A stretch of 12,500 bases of DNA from Trachelipus rathkii (GCA_015478945.1 JABUQX010088176.1:1-12500); one strand, 5' to 3'; positions 1 through 10,263 are shown, counted from the first letter of the stretch. Notes: a model not told the origin generated them from the sequence alone. Translations and numbers: made by a program.

Positions 1-160
1 TCTTTGGCATATATTTTTTCCATAACAAAGTCTCTATTCCTAAGGGATGCCTAAGTAGTTATTTCTATTAACTTTTATTTCGGAAGTTACATTATTTTAA
101 ATAAATATAAAATTAATAGAAATAATAACAGAAATGAGAATATAAGGATCGAACAAAGAC

Positions 161-186
161 ATATATATATATATATAATATATATA
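161..186. repeat. Short (TA)n microsatellite
   Basis: This is an alternating A/T run with one phase flip (a TAAT junction) in the middle. It is one of several short TA tracts in the left half and a miniature of the long arrays further right. Confidence 0.8.
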
Positions 187-3100
187 AACTGATTGGTTGA
201 TAAAGTAGTGAAATATAGATTCATCAACCGACTTTAAGTTAGAGACCTTATATAATAAGTCTATTCCCCGTATATATATATTAGAGTATCTTTATTTGTA
301 TAAACTTTAAGACCCGTATATTTTTGGTATAATTTTAAATATATAAATTTTTGAGATAAATTTACTATAACTCATATACAGTATATTCTATATTGATCTA
401 CTTATAGAGAGCATTTGCAGTTCCTATGTAATTCAATTACTTACACTGTAGAAATAAAGCTTTAAAATAACATCATTAGGCGGTATAAATATCATTGAAT
501 AATATTTGGTCTAGTAATTCAAATTAACCCAATATCACTCTAGTATGTAATATGAATCTATCTGACCTTGAGGTAGTTGAGTAATAAATCTGGTGATACA
601 ACCAAAGTAACTTATCATTCAATAAGTAATATACTTCTGAATTACTTATGCCACTCGAGCTATTATATACTATGCATATCTATCCCAATTGAAGAGAATA
701 AGCTTGTTATTTGATCTTGAGAGAATATCTAAGTCTATATACTTTTCACGCAGTAACTGCATATAAGGAGAGTAGCATTATTAGCATTAGTGACCATATC
801 ATTATAGTGATTTTATCTCATTGAGCTGATTTCTACTCAGGAAATCTTGACAAGTAAATTAATAATATTATTATACGAGAGATTAATCATATGAATTATT
901 ACAGTCAAATCATACTCAGTATACAAGAAGTTATTGATTAATACGAGCTTGAGGTTACCTACTTTTATTGACTAGTCAAGTTATTGATTAGCATCAGTCT
1001 CTTTTTTAAAGTTAGATACTGATGTTGAACTTATAGAAAGATTGTCATACACAGTCGCAGATCTATGGCAATATACAATTGATGCTTAAATTATAGCATG
1101 TCAAATAATTCTATTAATTAATGAAAGTTATACCAAGCAAGAGAGTTCCCCTGCTTAAATACTATATACTGTCAACTCAATATTCAGTAGATTACAAATA
1201 TCAGATTAAACGTAAATTCACCAGTTAGTGAACTTATTTATTTTTCATATTATTTCTTAGTATGAAAACTACTACGATACTACGCTAGGTACTCTAAAGT
1301 TACATACTTCGCATCAAGTGAATAACATAATATTGAGCTAAATGTAATTATTAGTAAAAGAAAACCCAAAGCGGTATATACATAATAATATTATATATAT
1401 ATAATGAGCATTATTATCTTATGATAGGCCTAAATTTTGGACTAATATTAAATGAGTGACTTCTATCTGCCTCATGAATTCACATTGTTACTCTATGCGT
1501 TGAATAGAGATCATGGTGGCACTATACTTTGAGAAAAATAAAGAAGTAGAGAAATAATTAAATAAATACTCATAAGAAGGAGAAAATATTAAGAAGATAA
1601 ATATAGATTATATATATATAATACTTAGACTATAGAAAAATCAGTTATAAATTACTTGAGATATATAAGCTTAGGTATTTAGGAGGTATAATATTCTAAT
1701 GTAATTAGCATAGTTATATACCTTAACATTAGGGAGCACGAGCCTCGAAACACATCAAAACCTAAATAGCTATACTAATCCTGAGATAACTGCTCAAATT
1801 ATTAGAGCTGAGCTAGTTTAATCAGCAACTAAGTTACTCATAAATTAAACGATTTATAAACGTTCATAGTACATTATTCTAATAAATCTTTACATACGTG
1901 TTCATCAGATGATAGGATGACGATATTGAGTAAGATTAATATCAATTACATATATATATAAATATATATTAGTAGAAATTTTTATAGAATTAAAGATATT
2001 TATATTTTATGATAAAAAATAATGAGACTGGAATTGATAAATCCTACTAATATACTCTTATTAATATGAAGAACTATAGGTACAAATAGTAAGTATTTAT
2101 TAATTTATAATAACTTTCTAGAGAGCACAATATCAGAAGACGAGTACACATAGTACAAAGGTTTACACTTACACAATACTCACCACCATTCACATCATAA
2201 GTATCATATAACAAAAATATACTACACCTCATAAAGAAGTAAGTATTTCAGTATAAGATCATTTATAAGTTAGTGAGATAATAATGACAATTGTTACGTC
2301 ATGATATTATATCAAGGCATCGTTTGTTTCATAATTACTCTAAAACTAGTAGGCTACTATATTATATATATATATACGGACCTCTACACTTAAGATTTAG
2401 AAAGTATACCGAAATCGGAAATCCCAGTAGTGGAGGGAGAAAGTAATCTCCAGCTATAACTTAAATAATACCTGCCACTATCTCTTCTTTGGCTCTTCAT
2501 CATACTAAAGAGCTCAAGTAGACGAGAGTATCGCACTCTGTATGATCCATGAATATTGATTATATTGGGAACCCAAAACTTTATAATATCAATAAAAGAG
2601 GAAATCAATTTCAATATTACGAGAAATATAATTATGCTACTTATTGAGGCTTGAACAAGAATTGAGGAAAATTTGTAAAGCCTATTCACTGTATATTTAT
2701 ATATAAATGTATTCATTTACATTATTCATAAATTAATATCAACGTCAACTCTATTCACAACTATATTCATTTCTCATTTTTATTCACTTAATAAGCGTCG
2801 AGTTATCTCGTCCTGTAAACCCACTTCACCAGGATAAACAAAATCAAATTAATGATTAAATATTATATTAATCGCCTCGTATCACAACATTAACATTTCC
2901 TAAAAAGATATATATAGAATGATCAGTTTTCACAGCAACTAAGAGTTTAAATATTATAACCACCTATTATAAGGTTTCAATTCTAATATTTCTTAATGAG
3001 AATGGAATTTACGATGTTATTGAGAGTTCGAGTTATAGAGAGAGCAGCGCGAGAATTTTCGTTATCGTGTTTGCACTATAACACTTTTGAGAGAAGAATA

Positions 3101-3834
3101 TTAAAGATTAATTTATAATAATATTATAAAAATCTAATTTTATATGAGTATAGTGCTTCAAACATTTCACCTATAATGTGATAATAGATCATCTATAAAA
3201 AATAGAACCATATTGTGAGCATCATATATAATATATGAGCTAATATCTAGTAAATTATAAGATTATAAAAAATATCTATATATCTCAAAATAATTATATA
3301 TCAATACTATACCATCAGCGAATTAAAAATATATTATTCATATCCGGTTATAGCAATAGATAATTTGTGTATTTAATGATTATACAATCATATAATAGTG
3401 ATAATTATTACACTGACTTCATTAGCCAGGATAACTACGTATAAGTAAAATACAATAATATATTACTTATTCCTTATGTTTACTGTACAGAAGCCTATTA
3501 AAATATATAAAAATGAATAACTATCCCTGTTAACTATAGACTATAAGAAATTACTTGCTTTGAATTAGCTGTCATATATAATACTTGAAACGGAACATTA
3601 TTGCAATAAAATTTTATACTATTAGTTTAACATTAAATAATTGGAAGTACACTTGACCCATTTAGCAAAATCTGCATTATTCTACCCGCATCTAGCAGTA
3701 TTAATTATTATTGTAGACTTGAGAACTAATAGGTTCCATAGTCAATCCATTAATAAACTGACTTATTTCGAGTAGCTAATATACTTATATGTATATAATT
3801 ACACAGATATTCCATACGTCTATTAATACAACTT

Positions 3835-3853
3835 TATATATATATATATATAT
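3835..3853. repeat. Short (TA)n microsatellite
   Basis: This is an uninterrupted alternating TA tract of 19 bases in AT-rich DNA, with no gene nearby. It is typical simple-sequence repeat. Confidence 0.8.
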
Positions 3854-4179
3854 CTACGTAGCGAAAGTTCAATTTTTCCCTATACCAATGATTCTTATAT
3901 CACACAACTTAGAAACTTACTCTCGCATAAAACAGATAGTTTATTTATAATTACGTACATATAGTGCATTTCACTTGAATGAACTAATGATAACCTAGGA
4001 TAATTCATATATTATTTACTTATAATAAAATTGGTATCATATAAATTTATACTATCAATAAGTTTTGTAATTAATTTTCTATATGAATTATAGGTGATCG
4101 ACTTTACCCCTTAAATTACGGTTACTATATATATTATTAAAACTACTTTTGTACTTACAAATTTTACGAGTTACCACTG

Positions 4180-4530
4180 GATTGGATTAAAACGCACTTT
4201 CTTTGTACAGGGGCGTAACTCCACCCCTAATTAACTATACTTATTTATACCTACTACTGCAAGTAGTAGGTAAAGTATGAGTCCATACTAATTATGTTAT
4301 TGGATATATGGCGCTGTGTGAGTCAACAAATGAGCCATTTTTTGCAAGTGCCTATCCTTGGTCAACCTATGCCTAATCAATTACACACATCGGCGAAGTG
4401 AACACTGAAGAAGAAGGGAGCTAAGAGGTCCAGTGCAGTTTAACTTTATTTCTCATTATAACTCATGAAGAGCTAGTGAGGAGTTTCGAAACTCGAACAC
4501 AGTCGATTAACGTAATCCATTCATTGATCC
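4180..4530. other. Less AT-rich patch, possible old transposon remnant
   Basis: Base composition rises visibly in G and C here compared with both sides (for example around 4205-4230 and 4310-4440). It contains a GGGG/CCCC inverted motif at 4209-4228 and a strong hairpin at 4237-4278. No frame stays open for long and I recognise no protein. Such patches in AT-rich animal DNA are often decayed mobile elements or single-copy conserved segments. The sequence alone does not decide which. Confidence 0.3.
4237..4278. repeat. Imperfect inverted repeat (hairpin)
   Basis: Bases 4248-4258 (TACCTACTACT) are perfectly complementary to 4262-4272 (AGTAGTAGGTA) across a 3-base GCA loop. After a 5-base bulge (4243-4247) the pairing continues, with 4237-4242 (ATACTT) against 4273-4278 (AAGTAT). 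That gives 17 pairs in total. The arm is GC-richer than its surroundings, so it is not just chance TA complementarity. The function is unknown. It is shorter than a typical animal pre-miRNA stem. Confidence 0.6.
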
Positions 4531-6700
4531 GCTATGCTCTATAAGAGAAGCTGAGTACTACTCGTCTCACAACCTATATATTACATTATAGAAAGACATC
4601 CGTAGATTATTTAAATTAATTTATATACTTGATAGTAGAGGTAGCCTCCAACTAACTCAGAGAAACTAATCTATCATATTATAAAGTCGATATTAGATAT
4701 TTATTTGGGTACTAAAATATCATTGAGTAGTTATGGTAAATAGTGCTTTTCATGTTATCCGATATGACTCGGAAGAGGAGAAAATAATCGTCACACAGCC
4801 TCAGTCTTAAACACACATGAGGGAATTACATAGATCATATAGAGAGAGAGTTACTAGAAATTAAATCGGATAAAGATTTTATATTTGTAAACTACTCATG
4901 TTACGCGTAAATTTTATATCATATGATATAGATAACACATCAAACTGCTTTCAGGTATATATCCTAATATTAATAAATGAATATACTATCCCATCCCCTT
5001 TATTCAAACTGGATATTAATAATCGTAATACTAAGATCCTCAGGTAGAATCACCGTAAAGTATGAAAGCATCTGTTATTCATTAAGAGGTTTATTTTATC
5101 ATTTTGAAAATGTAATAAAGCCATTGATTATACTTGCAGATTAATATTACTTATTTAAATTATCTGTAAGTAATTAGCCAAGGGCTACTTATTCATCACC
5201 AGATTTAGCTATATTCAGCTCATAGAATATATTAATTTACAAGCTTTCTATCTTATTACAGAGGTAGAAATTATAAGTTTTCACCAGCTTAACTAGAGCG
5301 ATACCTAATTAACTTCAATATTGGGTCAGTTGTAATAGTAGTATAAGTTCTTATTAGTATAATTTAATATGAGCCGAAAGTAAAGTAGTAGAGTACTACG
5401 AGATAAGTTCAACACTTATTTATACTTAATATAATTACATAACAAAAAATTAGCTATAATTAGATAATATTACATTCATATCTATATATATATCACATCA
5501 GTTACCTCACCATCAACACCTTTATTATATCAAAACGAGGATATATATAATTCTAGTATCAATGAGAGAGCACTTATTCCTCAGTTCTTAGAGAGAAGCT
5601 GAGAGTTAATCTTGCATAGTGTTATTGGGTGCGAAAATCAAAATGTATGTAACTCAAAAAAATTGTACTCACACCATAAGAAGTATTTTAATAAAGTTGG
5701 TGATCGAGATTTCTTTCCGTCAAATCTAAATTTTCATTATGTCCCATCATTTATTTCTAATATTATCATTCTACAACACATTTTACTTAATAAACGTTAA
5801 TCTTGTAATTATATACTACCAGACTGTCTGAATATTAGTGGATAAAAAGAGTAATGCTACCAGACCTGCTCTAGCCTTTCGCTAAACATTCGAAACCTGT
5901 ATTAACTTTATTAATTTTTTATTTTTCTTTGTTGGTTATATCATTCATTCTATTATTATTTTAATCTACGGCGTTCATAATTGACGACATAACAATTATC
6001 TATAACTATCAACCCAACTCGAGTTATCGTACACACATAAAAATATTATTATATGTAGTTAAAAGCCTTGACTACACTTCAACTCACTACACAAGTAACA
6101 ATTAACCTAGTATACTATTATACAAATAGGTACTATTATTTGGAGTAATATAATTAGTATATATATAAAATTTTTTTATTATATTATTTTTATTTATTTT
6201 AACAATAATTGATAATCAATATAGCCTGTATTGCCATATAATATATATATATAATAATATAATTAAGTTTATGTACTTACTTAATGTTATATATATGACC
6301 TAAAAGAGGACATTAGTCAATATAGGTACTTAAGGGCTCTTAAACTAGGAATTAGTATAGCCTGATGTTATAAATCATTAAATACATTTTTCTTTATTTA
6401 ATGCTTTTCACTTATTATAATTGTAGAATATTTTTATATTTCTTATGAGCTATTTAATTTATGAATGCACTAAAGACCTATAGTCTTTTTATTGTTATTG
6501 TTGAACGCAATTATGTGCGTGCGTAGCTTAATTAGGGACTCGTGCGTGTAGCCTAAACTCATGGTCATTATTTTCCAATAGTTATTAATTACTCATAATT
6601 ATTCACTTTATTTATTTATTATTATTATTTTTACTATATTATTATTATTATTAAATAATATCGATAATTGATATATTTTATATTTTATTATTGTTATGAT
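4531..6700. other. AT-rich intergenic DNA with no recognisable gene
   Basis: AT-rich sequence with dense stops resumes here. An open frame of 62 codons from a TTG at 5612 to 5800 (plus strand) has no motif, no credible start and no recognisable similarity, so I do not call it a gene. From about 6595 to 6700 the sequence is nearly pure A/T, with TTA/ATT-rich stretches. A short octamer, CTACCAGA, occurs near 5816 and again near 5857. Nothing else stands out. Confidence 0.55.
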
Positions 6701-6709
6701 TTGACTGAA

Positions 6710-6950
6710 AGTAGACATTCACAGTGGATACGCATCCGCAATCGTCAGCAATAGTAGAGTCGCGAGATACAAAGCTGTACGCACTACTTGAACAATCACC
6801 TGATAGAGACACGCTATTTTCCTTCGCCAACATTAAACTTTATTCGCGCTATATAACCTCACCTAACGCTCTAGCATCCGCATACCGCATTTTACCGCTA
6901 ATTTTCTCTTATTTCTCACTCCATCTTTCACAATTAATTGATTGAAAGAA
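6710..6950 (+). other. CpG-richer patch with a 73-codon open frame (candidate exon or relic)
   Basis: This patch breaks the AT-rich background. CG dinucleotides, rare on both sides, recur throughout it (for example in GTCGCGAG, TTCGCGCT and TACCGC). The plus strand is open from a GTG at 6724 to the TGA at 6943-6945. There is no in-frame ATG start, so as a gene it would have to be an internal exon. A CAG at 6721-6723 could serve as a weak acceptor, but no pyrimidine tract precedes it. The 73-residue product is hydrophobic near its end (about residues 55-70) and matches no family I know. It could be a genuine exon, a decayed mobile-element fragment or chance. The call is weak. Confidence 0.2.
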
Positions 6951-7421
6951 TGTATGCGTCGTATGAAGTTTTTACTAGCATTTATGTGATATATATATTA
7001 TGCATATAATCAAAAGAGATTTTGGTTCAACTTATGCGATCCGTGTAAAGCTGTTTATTTGGAATGCACATATGTATTTTTGAATTCGTCGATTTATACA
7101 GTATTACTTATGAGTTTTATTATTATCTTACTTGAAACCTAATAAATATATACTATATATTTAGTATGAGCGTAGAAAAAATATTAAATAATACTAGCAT
7201 AAACATTGAGAGAAACATAGGTGATAATTTTTTTGAGGGCAGATTTGCATACTATCGTTAAAACTTTAACCATATTAGTATTGAGCAATATTTATATTTG
7301 CGCCATTTATAATATTCGTAATATTATATACTAAAGATATTCACATGCAAATATATAATCAATATATTATTTATAAAATCAAATTTATATTATATTATAT
7401 AGATCTACATAATTAGTTGAG
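6951..7421. other. AT-rich flank of the first TA array
   Basis: This is AT-rich sequence that grades into the long TA array. No open frame, RNA gene or inverted repeat of note is visible. Confidence 0.55.
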
Positions 7422-7538
7422 CATATATATATATAATATATATATATGATAAAATAGTTAAATATATATATATATAATATATTATATATATTATATATAT
7501 ATATATAAATATTTATATATATATATATTAAATATATA

Positions 7539-7580
<42 letters not shown>

Positions 7581-7613
7581 AATATAATATAAATATATAA
7601 TATATATATATAG

Positions 7614-7648
<35 letters not shown>
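7422..7648. repeat. Long interrupted (TA)n array, left of the RTE-like relic
   Basis: This is an almost pure alternating A/T array with many phase flips (TAAT or ATTA junctions) and one longer interruption near 7447-7463. It ends a few bases before the first retrotransposon-like sequence, so it marks the 5' side of that plus-strand relic. Such arrays are self-complementary, can extrude cruciforms and are prone to length change and assembly error. Confidence 0.85.
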
Positions 7649-7659
7649 CTATCATTATA

Positions 7660-8150
7660 TATAAATCTTGAGCCCGTGTACGTGGAAGCAAAGAAATGAA
7701 GCGTGAGAGAGTGAAGAGGAGTGGCAAAGTAGATAGGTGCTTAGAAAGCTAGCAAAGGAGACTGATAGATGATAATGAAGGAAAGCAAGAAGAAGATTTT
7801 TACATTGGCAAGAAATCGTATAAGGAACAAAGAGTTTGAAGTATGTACATATTAAAAAGACAAAAATGGCGAAACATTGTAAGCCGAAGGATAAAACAAA
7901 AGTGGTAGAGTACTTGAATGAGTTGTTGAAATGTGGAAGTGATCCGAAGAGGAGGGGTAGAGAGAGGAAAGGAGAGAACGTGGAGGGAGAAGAGAGGAAG
8001 TACAACGAGGATGGAATTTGAGCGAGGCGTTAAGGAAAAAATACGAGCGGAAAAAACTCTGGTGAGGATGGATAAATAAAATAGTTGAGTTGCTTGAGGG
8101 AGGGAGTGAGAGGGGCTAAAAGCCATATCTGAGATTTCTTGAACAGGTGT
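7660..8150 (+). pseudogene. Linker between endonuclease and RT, RTE-like (broken)
   Basis: The translated sequence is extremely Lys/Arg/Glu-rich. Around 7836-7930 it reads like the segment of RTE polyproteins that precedes the RT: an IKKTK or KDKNGE-like stretch followed by a YLNELLK segment matching the usual EYFEELLN. The plus frame is open from 7836 to 8021 and then breaks. Further on, other frames give EGVRGAK and FLNRCI-like pieces near 8095-8145, matching the usual segment just before the RT fingers. No catalytic function is expected here. This is a decayed structural region. Confidence 0.55.
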
Positions 8151-8520
8151 ATCGGGATGGATAAGTAGAGTGCCGGAAGGTGGGGAAGGTCAAAATAGTT
8201 TCCATTTATAATAGGTAAGGGACGCAGGAAATTGTAAAAATTATAGAGGAATCTCTCTAATGGATCACATGGCGAAGTTATAATGAAAAGAAATATTTAG
8301 AAAGAAAATTAAGTATAAAAATAGAGCCAAGATTTGGTGATAGAGCATCATGGGTACATGAGGTGGTAGAAGTACTTACATATTTTAATGTTGCATTCTA
8401 GAATAACATAGGATGACAATGGGAATACAATAAAGAGGCATATATCGCCGTTCATGACTTGAAGAAAGCATTTGATCCTGTTGTACCCAGAAAGAAGCTG
8501 TGGAGAGTTCCGTAGAGGGA
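8151..8520 (+). pseudogene. RT fingers and palm, motif A (broken)
   Basis: Shifting frames give NCKNYRGISLMDHMAKL at about 8230-8280, the conserved fingers motif of non-LTR RTs. IEPRFGD follows near 8320-8340, and then YIAVHDLKKAFDPVVPRKKLW at 8440-8502, which is RT motif A with its first catalytic aspartate kept in DLKKAF. The FRRGR motif normally between these two is destroyed. A stop follows almost at once (near 8514). At least three frame changes are needed to read this segment, so it cannot make a working enzyme. Confidence 0.75.
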
Positions 8521-8930
8521 TTATGAAGTTGGAGGCAGACTGATAAAGGCAGTAAGAAGCACATACGTGAATAGCATAAGTAAGGTAAGAACAGGATATA
8601 AAAACATGGAATGGTTTGAGGTAAAAAACTGGAGTAAGGCCAGTAATGGTGATGGTCGCCGATACTGTTTATGGGCGTATTTTGGACACAGTCATAAAAA
8701 GGTGTAAAAGAGTGTGTTAGAAGAGATTGACCGGAGAATCATGGCATATCAGAGATTTAGAGTGTTGAGTGGAGATGGTGAGAGGTTGAAGCAAATGGTG
8801 CTGTGTTTTTCAAGAAAAGTTGAGAGAAACAAGATTGAATATGAATGTGGAGAAAACAGTAAACATTGGTAGTAAGCAGGGAGGAGGAGGAGGAGTTGAC
8901 AGTGGAGGTAGACGGTAGAGAAGATTAAAA
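8521..8930 (+). pseudogene. RT motif B to thumb with the active-site box missing
   Basis: EWFEVK (8610-8627) is followed in a shifted frame by a GVRPVM stretch from 8631, where intact relatives have a GVRQG motif (RT motif B). ILDTVIKRCK follows near 8675-8706. The frame then reads GDGERLKQMV up to 8800. Intact relatives continue from there into the catalytic (F/Y)ADD box, but here about ten T-rich bases (8801-8810) lead straight into the QEKLRE and MNVEKT segment that normally lies well downstream of that box. Motif C is therefore deleted, not merely mutated, and the copy is catalytically dead. Confidence 0.7.
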
Positions 8931-9570
8931 ATGTGGATAGATATAAATATCTAGGAAGCACTTGGAAGAGAAGGGGAGTGTGCAAAGGAAATTTACGAGT
9001 AGGGTTGAGCAGTATGGCAGGACTGTTAGAGCAGTATACCCCATCTTGAAAGATAAATATATGAACAAAGAGGTGAAAGAGAGCAATATAAGAAGGAGTG
9101 TTGACTGCGATACTGTTGTATTGGCGGAAGACATGGAGCCATGAATGAGAGCGAGAGAGTAGAATTCAGAGCAGCGGAGATGAACTGTGTTGAAGGACAG
9201 TGATTGGAAGACGAGATAGAGAGAGTGAGAAAACGAAGACAATTGAGGGAGAGGGGGGTGTGACACCCATGAATGATATAAGTGGACGCCAGCCTAGACG
9301 GACATGGTGGGACACCTGGAGAGGAATGCGAGGGAGAGAGAGAGAGAGTTGCCAGCAGGTAGGCGGAGGTGAAAACCGCGGGGGGGGGGCGGAGCGGAGT
9401 GAGACCGAGGAAAGACCGCGAAGAGGGTGGATGAGACACAGTAGAGGATTCATTGAGGAAACAACAGATGCCTGCAATGGATGAGCTGATGGCAGATGGG
9501 ATCGTGATGGATAGCACAATGGACGAGGAGGTTGCCCCACTGACAGGCTCGTAAACCTGACTGTGAGAGA
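8931..9570 (+). pseudogene. RTE-like C-terminal region (broken)
   Basis: This segment contains RYKYLGST (8938-8961), the conserved box just past the RT active site. A YMNKEVKE stretch follows (about 9058-9081), then CDTVV and ETW/HE remnants of the usual LLYGAETW segment near 9107-9145, and an RRTWWDTWRGMRG stretch (9292-9330) matching the usual LRWWGHL. The PRRGWMRHSRGFIEETTDA stretch ending near 9475 matches the GRPRKRW terminal segment of RTE-type proteins. Low-complexity insertions interrupt it: GA repeats at 9332-9348 and a ten-base G run at 9380-9389. Frames drift repeatedly, so it is not translatable as one protein. Confidence 0.7.
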
Positions 9571-9625
9571 ATGTATAAGATGTAAGATATATAGATAATC
9601 ATATCATGTCATGTCCTCACTAATC

Positions 9626-9845
9626 ATATATATATATATAATATAATATATCATATATATATAATATATATATATATATAATATATAATATATATATATA
9701 TAATATTATATTATATCATATATTATATTATATAATACTGATATAATATATATATAATATATATATATAATATGATATATAATATTATAATATATATATT
9801 ATACTATTATATATAATATATATATAATATATATATATATATTAC

Positions 9846-9878
<33 letters not shown>

Positions 9879-9913
9879 TATGATATGATATATATATATA
9901 TATTATATTATAG

Positions 9914-9949
<36 letters not shown>
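9626..9949. repeat. Long interrupted (TA)n array at the 3' end of the RTE-like relic
   Basis: This is about 320 bases of nearly pure A/T alternation with many phase flips and isolated interruptions (single C or G bases near 9652, 9716, 9739, 9774, 9845, 9882 and 9913). It begins immediately after the presumed 3' end of the plus-strand RTE-like relic. It may be the element's own simple-repeat tail after expansion, or a pre-existing microsatellite into which elements inserted. Confidence 0.85.
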
Positions 9950-9951
<2 letters not shown>

Positions 9952-10151
9952 TATTTATTTATTTTAATTTTTAATTCAAACTCAAAAGAGTAAATCAACA
10001 GCATCACGCATCATTCCTTGGAAAACTCATGGTCACCGTCCTGCAAATCATCCGCATCGCCGCATCGGAGCTATCGTCGCACAGCTCACAAGATGCGGCT
10101 CGGCATGGGCATCGGCAAACAGTCCAACTTTTTCATCCGTATTATCACTAA
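9950..10151 (-). other. Unrecognised GC-richer island between TA arrays, probable retroelement 3' fragment
   Basis: About 170 bases of mixed, CpG-bearing sequence (9977-10140) sit between two TA arrays. At the left edge (9951-9976) is a T-rich run. On the minus strand this run becomes an A-rich tail following the island, which is the layout expected of a short 5'-truncated LINE or a SINE inserted on the minus strand. On the plus strand a 40-residue frame is open from an ATG at 10029 to a TAA at 10149-10151. It is rich in His, Gln, Ser and Arg and matches nothing I know. I favour a retroelement fragment over a gene. I recognise no family. Confidence 0.35.
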
Positions 10152-10189
10152 TATATATAATAGTATGATAGTATTAATATATATAATAT

Positions 10190-10236
<47 letters not shown>

Positions 10237-10253
10237 AGTAATATAAAAAATTT
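10152..10253. repeat. (TA)n array at the 3' end of the Jockey-like element
   Basis: This is AT-rich sequence with an uninterrupted (AT)19 core at 10193-10230. It lies directly beyond the A-rich tail of the minus-strand Jockey-like element. The pure core contrasts with the heavily interrupted arrays at 7422-7648 and 9626-9949, which suggests this one is younger or recently re-expanded. Confidence 0.8.
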
Positions 10254-10263
10254 TTCAAATAAA

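Larger units (their letters stand above)
1..4180. other. AT-rich intergenic DNA with no recognisable gene
   Basis: This stretch is strongly AT-rich, with frequent stops in all six frames and many short TA runs (for example near 161-186, 1381-1403, 1950-1968 and 2361-2376). I see no conserved protein motif, tRNA-like B box or long tandem repeat. The longest open frame is on the minus strand at 2390-2716 (108 codons). Its product is rich in Ile, Ser, Leu and Tyr, with one hydrophobic run at about residues 21-45 and no motif I recognise, so I treat it as a chance frame. A 13-base direct repeat (AAGTTATTGATTA) occurs at 928-940 and 978-990 and is too short to interpret. Intergenic or deep intronic DNA is the best description. 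Confidence 0.6.
7655..9625 (+). mobile_element. Degenerate RTE-like non-LTR retrotransposon, 5'-truncated
   Basis: The plus strand encodes a broken non-LTR retrotransposon polyprotein. From left to right I see a basic Lys/Glu-rich linker (7660-8030), the N-terminal RT segment with an NYRGISLMDH motif (about 8235-8270), RT motif A with DLKKAFDPV (8457-8483), a degraded motif B region (8631-8709), the distal RT with RYKYLGST (8938-8961), and a C-terminal region like the GRPRKRW segment of RTE-type elements (9396-9484). No single frame carries more than a fragment, because stops and frameshifts are frequent. The apurinic endonuclease domain expected upstream is absent, so the copy is 5'-truncated, as is common after incomplete target-primed reverse transcription. 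Assignment to the RTE clade rests on motif resemblance recalled from memory. The sequence between the last recognisable coding and the TA array is short, as is usual for RTE elements. Confidence 0.8.

Noticed and set aside
928..990. A direct repeat of 13 bases (AAGTTATTGATTA) 50 bases apart
   Set aside because: It is too short and AT-rich to separate from chance. No element-like features lie between the copies.
2390..2716. A 108-codon minus-strand open frame in the AT-rich half
   Set aside because: It has no recognised motif, and its composition is that of AT-rich background. In this much AT-rich sequence one frame of such length is not surprising.
5612..5800. A 62-codon plus-strand frame starting at TTG
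   Set aside because: It has no ATG start, no motif and no splice or promoter context, and the base composition matches the flanks.
1..7400. Many TATAAA-like boxes that could be read as promoters
   Set aside because: TA-rich DNA yields them everywhere, and none sits upstream of a credible gene.
7655..9540. Several minus-strand open frames rich in Ser, Leu, Phe and Pro (for example 7655-8005, 7800-8126, 8925-9266, 9026-9517 and 9166-9540)
   Set aside because: They are antisense to the purine-loaded RTE-like relic. A strand rich in Lys, Glu and Arg codons has few stops in its complement and gives Ser/Leu/Phe-rich shadows without any known motif.
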